From contig JAIRYL010000022.1 in NCBI GenBank assembly GCA_031267775.1, positions 1 through 7,265 on the forward strand: 7,265 nt of DNA, written 5' to 3'. This DNA is from Tannerellaceae bacterium. GTDB taxonomy: Bacteria > Bacteroidota > Bacteroidia > Bacteroidales > Tannerellaceae. Both the position numbers and the translations under genes were made by a program. The notes under the pieces were generated by a model, which saw only the letters and a program-made list of their open reading frames with translations, was not told the DNA's origin and did not search any database. Every line of letters begins with the position of its first letter. Within the stretch, counting starts at the first letter, position 1. This document shows, one piece after another, positions 1-6,439 of this stretch.

Positions 1-2
1 TT

Positions 3-521
3 GAAAACCGGAACCTTGTCCGTATTTTATCCGTATTATTTCTTTTTCTAACGCTAAGCGCCCGGCTTGCGGCGCAAAATTCCTTTTCGGGCGTGGTAAC
101 CGACGCGGAAAACGAAACGCTTCCGGGCGTTCAGGTATTGCTTTTTGCCGGCGATTCGCTTTATGCGGGCGGACTGACGGATCGGGCGGGGGCGTTCTCG
201 CTCCGGGATTTGCAGGCCGGCGACTATCTGTTGCGCATCCATTATCCCGGATATACCGGCGTGGAGGAAAACCGGCGGATAAAAGGCGTCATGAAATACC
301 AGTTTACGCTGCTAAAGGAGATGACTGTGGAATTAGACGCCGCCGTAGAGGTGACGGATTACAAAAGGATAAGCGAACAGGATAGCATGCATACATTACG
401 CATGTATACTATGAACAGTCCGCTTCCTCCTGTTATTTTTTCCGGTTTTAATCCCTGTGGAACTGGATGTATTTGGGTTCGGATGGCGTGTAATTATCAA
501 CGTCCCAAAGCGAACTGGTAA
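3..521 (+). CDS. N-terminal fragment of an exported carboxypeptidase-regulatory-like domain protein, partial at 5' and probably truncated
   Basis: The reading frame is open from base 3; the start codon lies left of the window, probably only a few codons away because a signal peptide is already under way. A hydrophobic run (LVRILSVLFLFLTLSARLAA, bases 15-74) is followed by Q, a typical Bacteroidetes signal-peptidase site. Bases 81-330 encode a carboxypeptidase-regulatory-like/CNA-B-like beta-sandwich: GVVTDAENETLPGVQVLL, then TDRAGAFSL and LQAGDYLLRIHYPGY. In Bacteroidetes this domain normally caps large outer-membrane receptors and leads into an LDEVVV-type junction and then a plug and barrel. 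Here a similar spot (VELDAAVEV, 327-353) is reached, but no plug or barrel follows. The frame runs on to a stop at 519-521, its last 74 bp antisense to the end of mgsA, so the final ~25 residues are probably not native. I read it as a receptor gene cut off after its first domain. A genuine short secreted protein is possible. Confidence 0.6.
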   Translation, partial: ENRNLVRILSVLFLFLTLSARLAAQNSFSGVVTDAENETLPGVQVLLFAGDSLYAGGLTDRAGAFSLRDLQAGDYLLRIHYPGYTGVEENRRIKGVMKYQFTLLKEMTVELDAAVEVTDYKRISEQDSMHTLRMYTMNSPLPPVIFSGFNPCGTGCIWVRMACNYQRPKANW

Positions 522-894
522 TCATTAAATCGGCGCTATAGCGGTTGCAAGCAATCGGAACATTGTGCACGCGGCACTGGCGGAGCAACATTTGGATATC
601 CGCTTCGTGAGGTTGAGGGTTCAGGTCGTCAATCAGGAAGATGGCCAGATTGATTTCTTTGCGTACTACCATGGCCGCAATCTCGGCGTCTCCGCCGAGC
701 GGGCCGGAATGCATCCGCGTGATTTGGGCGTTAATACCCTTGTTTCTGAAGGCTTCTTCCACTAATCCTCCCGTCGTACCTGTGCAAACCAAGCGATGGC
801 GCGAGAGGAAATCGGCATTATGCACCGTCCATTCTACCATATCTGTTTTGCGTCTGTCGTGCGCTACAAGCGCAATTGTTAACCTTTTGTTCAT
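448..894 (-). CDS. mgsA: Methylglyoxal synthase
   Basis: Cytosolic enzyme that converts dihydroxyacetone phosphate to methylglyoxal and phosphate, a glycolytic bypass that relieves sugar-phosphate build-up when phosphate is limiting. The 148-residue product is close to the E. coli length of 152. Family landmarks are in order: IALVAHD with H12 and D13 (E. coli H19, D20); the phosphate-binding TGTTGG loop at 38-43; SGPLGGD at 63-69 with D69 matching the catalytic Asp71; and DDLNPQPHEAD at 89-99, where D89, H96 and D99 match E. coli Asp91, His98 and Asp101. All catalytic positions I can place are intact, so it should be active. It starts 36 bp after the cimA-like stop on the same strand, so it is probably the last gene of the leu operon. 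No convincing terminator follows. Its 3' end overlaps the convergent truncated ORF by 74 bp, and family conservation makes mgsA the real gene there. Confidence 0.95.
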   Translation of the reverse strand: MNKRLTIALVAHDRRKTDMVEWTVHNADFLSRHRLVCTGTTGGLVEEAFRNKGINAQITRMHSGPLGGDAEIAAMVVRKEINLAIFLIDDLNPQPHEADIQMLLRQCRVHNVPIACNRYSADLMITSSLWDVDNYTPSEPKYIQFHRD

Positions 895-930
895 AATTTT
901 CTATTTTAAGGAAGCGGGGATAATCAATCC

Positions 931-2448
931 CTAACTTCCGGATTCAATCCTGTTCAACATTTTAATGGTCGCTTTGATGGCGGCTTCCGTCTGGTCGCCG
1001 TCTAATCCGCGCGTTTTAAAATCGACGCCTGCAAAATTCCAACTGATGATGGTTTGCACAAAAGCATCGGTTCGTCCGCCGGGCGGAATCGAGACAGAAT
1101 AATTTGTCAGCATCGGGAAGGGACGTCCCAAATCCGTATAAATCATCCGGAGCGCGCGCATAAAGGCGTCATATTGCCCGTCTCCGGAAGCCGACTGTTC
1201 GTATGCTTCCCCGTCAATCTCTATTTTTAAGGTAGCTACCGGACGTAAACCCTGCGCCAAAGATAAAGAATAATTCAGTATCCTGATTTTCTGGTCGGCC
1301 ACTCCGTCCTGGTTTAACAAATCACTGATTATGTAAGGCAGGTCTTCCTGAGTCACCATTTCTTTCTTATCTCCCAATTCAATGATACGTTCCGTTACTT
1401 TCCTCATCGTTTCCTCGTCCATATCAATCCCCAAGGCCTCCAGGTTCTTGCTGATGTTTGATTTGCCCGACGTTTTACCCAGCGCATATTCACGTACGCG
1501 ACCAAAACGTTCGGGCAGCAAGGCATTGTAATAAAGGCAATTTTTCCTGTCGCCATCAGCATGCACCCCGGCGCATTGGGTAAAGACGGATTCTCCCACT
1601 ACCGGACGATTGGGCGCTACGCGAATACCTGAAAAACTTTCAACCAACCGGCTCACCTTATTGATTTTATCTTCTCTCAGGTTTGTCTCTTCCTGTAACT
1701 GATCTTTAATAATGGCCAGCACGCTGCTGAGAGGAGCGTTTCCAGCCCGTTCGCCCAGCCCGTTCACAGTGGTATGGACGCCTTTTATTCCTGCACGAAC
1801 GGCCGAAAGCACATTGGCTACAGCCAGGTCATAATCATTATGCGCATGGAAATCAAACTGCAAACCGGGATAACGTTCCACCATTTGCCGGCAGTATTCG
1901 TAGGCGTTGAACGGATTCAGGATACCCAGCGTATCCGGTATCATAAATCGCCTGACGGGGAGGTCTTTTAAGGCGTCTATCATCCGGAATACATAATCGG
2001 GCGAATCGACCATCCCGTTAGACCAGGTTTCCAGGTATACGTTCACCTCCATCCCCCTGCGCTGCGCTAACGCTATTTCTTTCCGGATATCCTCAAAATG
2101 CTGTTCCGGGACACGCCTGAGCTGTTCGGTTACATGCTTATAAGAGCCTTTTGCCAGTAAGTTCATCACACGGCAACCCGCCTTTTCTATCCATTGAATG
2201 GAAGCGCCTCCATCTACCAAACCCAACACCTCCAGTTTGTGGAGGTTATTCGACCGTTTTGCCCATTCGGAAATCATTTTCACGCCTTCAAATTCTCCTT
2301 CAGACACATGCGCCGAAGCAATTTCAAGCCGGTCTACGCCCAGTTCGTTTAACAGCATTTGCGCTATGCTGAGTTTCTCATGCGCCGCAAATGAGACGCC
2401 CGACGTTTGTTCCCCGTCCCGCAGGGTTGTATCCATTATCTCTATCAT
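931..2448 (-). CDS. cimA: LeuA-family acyltransferase, probably (R)-citramalate synthase (2-isopropylmalate synthase paralogue)
   Basis: A 505-residue member of the DRE-TIM metallolyase (HMGL-like) family that condenses acetyl-CoA with a 2-oxoacid. The N-terminal TIM barrel carries DTTLRDGEQT at 6-15 (metal ligand D6, catalytic R10 and D11), FHAHND at 200-205 (metal ligands H201 and H203) and GLGERAGN at 230-237. A linker follows with PNRPVVGESVFTQCAGVHADG (280-300), then a C-terminal LeuA-type regulatory domain from about 390. The start DTTLRDGEQTSGVSF resembles citramalate synthases more than classical LeuA (compare DGEQVPGCQ in the leuA of this operon). It overlaps leuD by 4 bp (ATGA), implying translational coupling. 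With a true leuA in the same operon, the best inference is pyruvate + acetyl-CoA to citramalate, feeding isoleucine synthesis through LeuCD. A second isopropylmalate synthase or another oxoacid specificity cannot be excluded; the family is certain, the substrate is not. Confidence 0.85.
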   Translation of the reverse strand: MIEIMDTTLRDGEQTSGVSFAAHEKLSIAQMLLNELGVDRLEIASAHVSEGEFEGVKMISEWAKRSNNLHKLEVLGLVDGGASIQWIEKAGCRVMNLLAKGSYKHVTEQLRRVPEQHFEDIRKEIALAQRRGMEVNVYLETWSNGMVDSPDYVFRMIDALKDLPVRRFMIPDTLGILNPFNAYEYCRQMVERYPGLQFDFHAHNDYDLAVANVLSAVRAGIKGVHTTVNGLGERAGNAPLSSVLAIIKDQLQEETNLREDKINKVSRLVESFSGIRVAPNRPVVGESVFTQCAGVHADGDRKNCLYYNALLPERFGRVREYALGKTSGKSNISKNLEALGIDMDEETMRKVTERIIELGDKKEMVTQEDLPYIISDLLNQDGVADQKIRILNYSLSLAQGLRPVATLKIEIDGEAYEQSASGDGQYDAFMRALRMIYTDLGRPFPMLTNYSVSIPPGGRTDAFVQTIISWNFAGVDFKTRGLDGDQTEAAIKATIKMLNRIESGS

Positions 2449-3035
2449 AGTCTCTTTTTTTCGTACGCCTCTATCCTGGCCTTATTTGCCAACAGATAAT
2501 CGATATCATCCAAACCGTTTACCAGACAATCTTTCTTATACGGATTTATTTCAAAAAACGCCGTATGATGCGTCGCATGGTTTGCGATTGATTGAGCGGG
2601 GAGGTCTATCGTCAATGTTGCGGCCGGATCTTTTGCCAGCGAGGTAAGTATTTCAGCCAGAAATTCCGGCGAAACAACTACCGGAAGAAGGCCGTTGTTC
2701 AATGAATTATTTTTAAATATATCGGCAAAAAAGCTGCTTACCACCGCCCTGAAACCATATCCGGCTATAGCCCATGCCGCATGTTCGCGGCTACTTCCGC
2801 AGCCAAAGTTCTTGCCGGCAACCAATATGTCGCCTTTATACGCAGGTTGATTCAGGACGAAATCAGGGTTGGGATTATCCTCTTTGTCGTATCGCCAATC
2901 ACGAAACAGGTTGTCGCCAAAACCCTCTTTGACGGTTGCCTTCAGGAAACGGGCGGGTATAATTTGGTCGGTATCTACATTCTCTAAGGGAAGCGGTACG
3001 CAGGTTGACGTGAGTATGGTGAATTTCTCTTTCAT
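2445..3035 (-). CDS. leuD: 3-isopropylmalate dehydratase small subunit
   Basis: Small, swivelling subunit of isopropylmalate isomerase, which with LeuC converts 2-isopropylmalate to 3-isopropylmalate in the cytosol. The length of 196 residues is near the 201 of E. coli LeuD. Signatures are NVDTDQIIPARFL at 19-31 and GKNFGCGSSREHAAWAI at 74-90, the loop that recognises the substrate's variable side group and closes over the active site, followed by AVVSSFFADIFKNNSLNNGLLPV. It starts 1 bp after the leuC stop and shares ATGA with the start of the cimA-like gene, so all three are probably translationally coupled and made in fixed ratio. If the downstream gene is a citramalate synthase, the same LeuCD complex would isomerise citramalate too, as in other organisms using that route to isoleucine. 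No anomalies seen. Confidence 0.97.
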   Translation of the reverse strand: MKEKFTILTSTCVPLPLENVDTDQIIPARFLKATVKEGFGDNLFRDWRYDKEDNPNPDFVLNQPAYKGDILVAGKNFGCGSSREHAAWAIAGYGFRAVVSSFFADIFKNNSLNNGLLPVVVSPEFLAEILTSLAKDPAATLTIDLPAQSIANHATHHTAFFEINPYKKDCLVNGLDDIDYLLANKARIEAYEKKRL

Positions 3036-3036
3036 A

Positions 3037-4461
3037 TCAAAAGTCTATATTACTCGTTAACGATTCGTTCATTAATTCTCTCGGATCGGCAATAACGCCT
3101 GTCACGGCGGCGGCGGCGGCGGCTAACGGGCCTGCCAGAATGGTTCGCGAACCCGGCCCCTGCCGCCCTTCAAAATTACGGTTCGACGTAGATACGGCAT
3201 ATTTTCCATCCGGAATCTTATCGTCATTCATGGCCAGGCAAGCGGAGCAGCCCGGCTGACGCAATTGGAAACCCGCTTCTGCCAGTATCTTATCGATACC
3301 TTCCGCTTTGATTTGCCGCTCTACCATCCAACTGCCGGGAACGAGCCATGCCGTTACATGGGCGGCCTTTCTCCTCCCCTTCGCCAGGGAAGCAAACGCC
3401 CGGAAATCTTCGATACGCCCATTGGTGCAACTCCCCAGAAATACATAATCAATTCGTTTCCCCATCATCGGATCTCCCGGTTGAAACCCCATATAATCAA
3501 GCGCCTTCCGGAAGGATATGCGGCCTGTTTCGCCCATGCTCTCCAGCGCAGGGATTCGCTCGCGGATACTGACTCCCATGCCGGGATTTGTACCATACGT
3601 TACCATTGGCTCGATATCTTCGGCCTGGAAGAAAACTTCTTTGTCAAATACCGCATCCTCGTCGCTATGCAGCGTTTCCCAATAAGCAAGCGCTTTCTCC
3701 CACTCGCTATCGCGAGGCGCAAAGTCGCGGCCTTTCAGATAATCAAACGTCACCCTGTCCGGCGCAATCATTCCCCCTCGCGCGCCCATTTCTATGGAAA
3801 GGTTACAAATAGTCAGGCGATCTTCCATCGTTGCCAGACGGATCGCTTCCCCTGCATACTCTATGAAATACCCCGTAGCCCCACCCGTAGTCATCTTCCG
3901 TATCATATAGAGCGCGATATCCTTAGCCGTTACGCCCGGCTTCCGTTTTCCGTCAATAGTAATCCGCATGGTTTGGGGTTTGCGCTGCATGATGCATTGC
4001 GTAGCAAGCGTCATCTCTACTTCGCTGGTGCCAATCCCAAAGGCAATCGCTCCCAAAGCGCCATGCGTAGAGGTATGCGAGTCGCCGCATACCAATGTCA
4101 TTCCCGGCTGAGTCAGCCCGTTTTCCGGCCCTACTACATGGATGACGCCGTTCTTCGGATGTTGCAAGCCATAATACGCCAGTCCAAAATCCGCGGCATT
4201 CCTTTCCAGCGTATCCACCTGCTTTTTGGAGACAGGGTCTTCAATCGGTTTGTCTTGATTCAATGTAGGGATATTATGGTCGGGAATACAGGTAACCCTT
4301 TCCGGACGAAAAGGCCTCAAACCCCTCTCCCTTAGTCCGGCAAAAGCCTGCGGGCTGGTTACCTCATGGCAGTAAAGACGATCTATATACAGTTGGATCG
4401 TACCGTCGGGCAAGGCGTCAACCACATGCTTTTCCCATATCTTATCAAATAAAGTCTTCAT
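3037..4461 (-). CDS. leuC: 3-isopropylmalate dehydratase large subunit
   Basis: Aconitase-family catalytic subunit of isopropylmalate isomerase, holding the [4Fe-4S] cluster. At 474 residues it matches the usual bacterial LeuC (about 466). The start shows KIWEKHVVDALPDG and YIDRLYCHEVTSPQAF; VCGDSHTSTHGALGA at 124-138 is the conserved cluster/substrate segment. Cluster ligands are C345 (GSCTNGR), C405 and C408 (PGCSACLA), corresponding to Cys347, Cys407 and Cys410 of the E. coli enzyme. SNRNFEGRQGPGSRT at 426-440 is also typical. The C-terminal run of six alanines (447-452) is normal for the family, though encoded here by a near-pure trinucleotide repeat. The gene begins 47 bp after leuA, with no obvious internal promoter or terminator in the gap, and ends 1 bp before leuD. 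The cluster suggests oxygen sensitivity, as is usual for this enzyme. Confidence 0.97.
   Translation of the reverse strand: MKTLFDKIWEKHVVDALPDGTIQLYIDRLYCHEVTSPQAFAGLRERGLRPFRPERVTCIPDHNIPTLNQDKPIEDPVSKKQVDTLERNAADFGLAYYGLQHPKNGVIHVVGPENGLTQPGMTLVCGDSHTSTHGALGAIAFGIGTSEVEMTLATQCIMQRKPQTMRITIDGKRKPGVTAKDIALYMIRKMTTGGATGYFIEYAGEAIRLATMEDRLTICNLSIEMGARGGMIAPDRVTFDYLKGRDFAPRDSEWEKALAYWETLHSDEDAVFDKEVFFQAEDIEPMVTYGTNPGMGVSIRERIPALESMGETGRISFRKALDYMGFQPGDPMMGKRIDYVFLGSCTNGRIEDFRAFASLAKGRRKAAHVTAWLVPGSWMVERQIKAEGIDKILAEAGFQLRQPGCSACLAMNDDKIPDGKYAVSTSNRNFEGRQGPGSRTILAGPLAAAAAAVTGVIADPRELMNESLTSNIDF
3105..3123. repeat. (CGG)6 trinucleotide repeat inside leuC
   Basis: Six uninterrupted CGG units on the + strand, followed by one more C, encode part of the alanine run near the LeuC C-terminus on the - strand. 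Length changes by slippage would add or remove alanines without shifting the frame. Confidence 0.8.
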
Positions 4462-4508
4462 ATCATTCTAACTTATTAATTATAAACAAACGTAACGCTA
4501 CAATTATC

Positions 4509-6008
4509 TCATACGATGAACCTGTTGATGGCGTCCACAAAAGCTTCTACAGAAGCGGCAATGATGTCGGTATTGGCAGAAAAGCCATAATAAACATTCC
4601 CCTTATACTCTACCTGCATGTGTACCTTGCCGGTATCGTCGCTCCCTTTATTGATGGCCTGAATCAGAAATTCCTGAATCGTCATCTCGCTGTTGCTGAT
4701 GGCTTTCTTTACGGCTTTAATACCGGCGTCTACCGGCCCGTTACCGGCGGCCGCCTCGCAACGCCTTACGCCCGAAAGGTTAAGGCACACGCTCGCCATC
4801 GATTGCAAACCAATTCCGCTCGTAACCTGCAAATGCTCTAATTTGATCCTGTGCATGGCCGTACGGTCTTTCCCAACAAGCATCAACAGATCATCGTCAT
4901 TAACGTCTTTCTTGCGGTCGGCCAGTTCCAGAAATCCGGCATACGCCTTGTCGAGCTTGTCTTGCTCCAAATCCACGCCCAAGATGTGCAGCCGGTGTTT
5001 CAAGGCCGCCCGTCCGCTGCGGGCAGTGAGTACAATGGCGCTGTCGTCAATCCCTACATCCCTGGGGTCGATAATTTCGTAACTCTCCCGGTTTTTCAGC
5101 ACTCCATCCTGATGAATACCCGAAGAATGTGCAAATGCATTACGCCCCACAACGGCTTTGTTTGGCTGAACCGGCATATTCATCAGGCTGGATACCATCC
5201 GGCTAACGCCATAGATCTTCCGGGCGTCGACGTTTGTTTCAATACCCGCCTCTTTATGGCTTCTGAAGATAACGGCGATTTCCTCCAACGACGTATTGCC
5301 AGCCCTCTCGCCAATTCCATTGACCGTTACTTCGGCCTGGCGAGCGCCATTCAATATACCCTGCACCGTATTGGCCGTAGCCATACCCAAGTCGTTATGG
5401 CAATGGGTAGAAATGATCGCTTTGTCAATGTTCGTTACGTTATCCGCTATGTACTTGATCTTCGCCCCATAAGCGTCGGGCAGGCAATATCCGGTGGTAT
5501 CGGGTATATTCACCACCGTAGCGCCGGCTTTGATTACGGCTTCGAGTACCTGCGCCAGAAAAGCATTGTCGGCTCGTCCGGCGTCTTCGGCGTAAAACTC
5601 CACATCCTCTACAAACCTTTTGGCGTATTTAACACAAGCAACAGCGCGCTCCAGTATCTGATCCCGCGTAGCGTTGAACTTATACCTGATGTGATAATCG
5701 GATACGCCGATACCGGTATGGATACGCGCCCTTTTTGCATACCTGAGCGCTTCGGCGGCTACTTCGATATCCTTTTCCACCGCGCGCGTCAATGCGCAAA
5801 TAACAGGCCATACAACCGCTTTTGAGATTTCGACCACGCTGTTAAAGTCGCCATGGCTCGATACGGGGAAACCGGCTTCAATCACATCTACGCCCAATCC
5901 CTCAAGCGCCTTAGCCACTTCTATCTTTTCAATGCTATTCAACTGGCATCCCGGCACCTGCTCTCCATCCCGCAAGGTAGTGTCGAAAATAATTAATCTA
6001 TCCGCCAT
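4509..6008 (-). CDS. leuA: 2-isopropylmalate synthase
   Basis: First committed enzyme of leucine synthesis: acetyl-CoA + 2-oxoisovalerate to 2-isopropylmalate, in the cytosol. The 499-residue product fits the bacterial short-form LeuA. The TIM barrel has FDTTLRDGEQVPGCQL at 8-23 (metal ligand D9; catalytic R13, D14), EAGFPVSS at 44-51, STHCHNDLGMATAN at 200-213 (metal ligands H202 and H204) and GIGERAGNTSLEE at 231-243. VVGRNAFAHSSGIHQDG at 286-302 is the standard linker motif. From about 385 the regulatory domain follows, including SGVRRCEAAAGNGPVDA (412-428); in this family it gives leucine feedback inhibition. ATG at 6006-6008 is chosen because the product then begins MADRLIIFDTTLRDGEQ as expected and lies 40 nt after the attenuator hairpin. 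It is the first gene of the operon, under the leader described separately. Confidence 0.97.
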   Translation of the reverse strand: MADRLIIFDTTLRDGEQVPGCQLNSIEKIEVAKALEGLGVDVIEAGFPVSSHGDFNSVVEISKAVVWPVICALTRAVEKDIEVAAEALRYAKRARIHTGIGVSDYHIRYKFNATRDQILERAVACVKYAKRFVEDVEFYAEDAGRADNAFLAQVLEAVIKAGATVVNIPDTTGYCLPDAYGAKIKYIADNVTNIDKAIISTHCHNDLGMATANTVQGILNGARQAEVTVNGIGERAGNTSLEEIAVIFRSHKEAGIETNVDARKIYGVSRMVSSLMNMPVQPNKAVVGRNAFAHSSGIHQDGVLKNRESYEIIDPRDVGIDDSAIVLTARSGRAALKHRLHILGVDLEQDKLDKAYAGFLELADRKKDVNDDDLLMLVGKDRTAMHRIKLEHLQVTSGIGLQSMASVCLNLSGVRRCEAAAGNGPVDAGIKAVKKAISNSEMTIQEFLIQAINKGSDDTGKVHMQVEYKGNVYYGFSANTDIIAASVEAFVDAINRFIV

Positions 6009-6048
6009 TTCTTTTCTTTCTTATCGTTTATTGATGATTTATCCATGC

Positions 6049-6086
6049 AAAAAGCCCCTCTCGCCAGGAAGCGAGAGGGGCTTTTT
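6049..6086 (-). terminator. Intrinsic terminator/attenuator hairpin before leuA
   Basis: The two 16-nt arms (6071-6086 and 6049-6064) are perfectly complementary, with a GC-rich core, and enclose a 6-nt loop. Read on the - strand, the hairpin ends in a run of five U directly before the leader resumes. Its position between promoter and leuA, plus the competing antiterminator, points to a regulated attenuator. The + strand side has an even longer T tract (6082-6095), so it may also stop antisense transcription. Confidence 0.85.
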
Positions 6087-6136
6087 GTTTTTTGTTTACT
6101 CTTTCATGTTTACGCAACGCAACAACCTCGCTTCCT
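6066..6136 (-). promoter_or_regulatory. Antiterminator pairing (6127-6136 with 6066-6075)
   Basis: On the - strand RNA, AGGAAGCGAG at 6127-6136 is perfectly complementary to CTCGCTTCCT at 6066-6075. The latter is the last five bases of the terminator's 5' arm plus five of the six loop bases. A G-U pair can be added at each end, giving about 12 pairs. The two helices exclude each other. The 5' strand lies within codons 21-25 of the leader ORF, so translation would control which helix forms. Confidence 0.75.
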
Positions 6137-6199
6137 ATCCTGATACCAGCCTAGAATATAAATGGAAATAAGGAGATTGTTTGTTTTGTTTTGAATCAC
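6110..6199 (-). CDS. leuL: Leu/Ile-rich leader peptide of the leu operon
   Basis: A 29-codon ORF starting with GTG at 6197-6199 and ending with TAA at 6110-6112. Codons 9-16 read LLISIYIL: three Leu (CTC, CTT, CTA) and three Ile (all ATT) in eight codons, with a further Ile at codon 2. After these come codons for a basic stretch (DRKRG) whose RNA forms the antiterminator strand, then CCVA and stop. The last branched-chain codon (6152-6154) sits 15 nt before the antiterminator strand, so a ribosome stalled anywhere in the cluster would leave it exposed. The frame is closed upstream by a stop codon and has no ATG, so GTG is the only usual start; that is the weakest point. The peptide probably has no function beyond being translated. 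The gene name is by analogy with other leu leaders. Confidence 0.65.
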   Translation of the reverse strand: MIQNKTNNLLISIYILGWYQDRKRGCCVA

Positions 6200-6230
6200 T
6201 GCCGTATATTGTTATACTTGTTTACCGATG

Positions 6231-6259
6231 CAAATATACGTTCTTTTTTGTAAGCGCAA
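6231..6259 (-). promoter_or_regulatory. Bacteroidetes-type promoter of the leu operon
   Basis: On the - strand, TATATTTG at 6231-6238 matches the Bacteroidetes -7 consensus TAnnTTTG exactly. A TTG (6257-6259) lies 18 bp upstream as a candidate -33 element; the consensus is TTTG or TTG at roughly 19-21 bp. Transcription should start near 6224, about 25 nt before the leader GTG. Confidence 0.7.
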
Positions 6260-6278
6260 CTATAATCCCATCTTTTTT

Positions 6279-6324
6279 TATCCCCCAATCGCTTCCCTCA
6301 ATCGCCGCGGTTCATTGGGGGATA
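6279..6324. repeat. 11-bp perfect inverted repeat upstream of the leu promoter
   Basis: Arms TATCCCCCAAT (6279-6289) and ATTGGGGGATA (6314-6324) are perfect inverted copies separated by 24 bases. The spacer holds a CCGCGG palindrome (6305-6310) and, with the left arm, two copies of CAATCGC. The right-hand barrel gene (stop at 6440-6442) and the leu promoter flank it on the same strand. It could end the barrel gene's transcript or be a regulator site about 20 bp above the -33 element. There is no U tract in the - direction (A-rich instead), so a standard intrinsic terminator is unlikely. Confidence 0.6.
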
Positions 6325-6439
6325 TGTCATTTTACATGGAAATTTGCTAAACACAAGATTTTGCAGGTGAGCCATTTGAATACATGCAGGTCCGCAATCC
6401 ATTACATCCAATTGTTTTACAAAAGGAAACGGCGTCTCT

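Larger units (their letters stand above)
6009..6224 (-). promoter_or_regulatory. leu operon 5' leader: candidate ribosome-mediated attenuator
   Basis: This roughly 216-nt untranslated leader lies between the predicted transcription start and leuA. It contains, in order, a Leu/Ile-rich leader ORF, an antiterminator strand (6127-6136) inside that ORF, and a strong terminator hairpin 40 nt before leuA. Inferred logic: a ribosome stalled on Leu or Ile codons leaves 6127-6136 free to pair with 6066-6075, blocking the terminator so the operon is transcribed. A ribosome that reads through covers the antiterminator and transcription stops. The elements are seen in the sequence; the mechanism is inferred by analogy with known amino-acid operon attenuators. 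I found no convincing extra pause hairpin upstream. Confidence 0.75.

Noticed and set aside
389..409. Hairpin GCATACAT/ATGTATAC as a terminator between the truncated ORF and mgsA
   Set aside because: The stem is short and AT-rich with a mismatch, and no T tract follows on either strand.
3105..3123. (CGG)6 repeat as a phase-variation switch in leuC
   Set aside because: Unit changes stay in frame, and a run of alanines at this place is normal for LeuC, so on/off switching is not expected.
3265..4335. Long open frame (356 codons) on the + strand
   Set aside because: It is antisense to leuC, whose motifs and iron-sulphur cysteines are intact; the + frame translation shows no recognisable domain.
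4851..5825. Long open frame (324 codons) on the + strand
   Set aside because: It is antisense to the well-conserved leuA and encodes nothing recognisable.
6096..6107. ATG-started mini-ORF (M-K-E-stop) just before the attenuator hairpin on the - strand
   Set aside because: Only three codons with no Leu or Ile; the upstream GTG ORF fits the antiterminator geometry far better.
5932..6171. Open frame of 79 codons on the + strand over the leuA start and attenuator
   Set aside because: It crosses the terminator hairpin and is antisense to leuA and the leader ORF; no coding signal is apparent.
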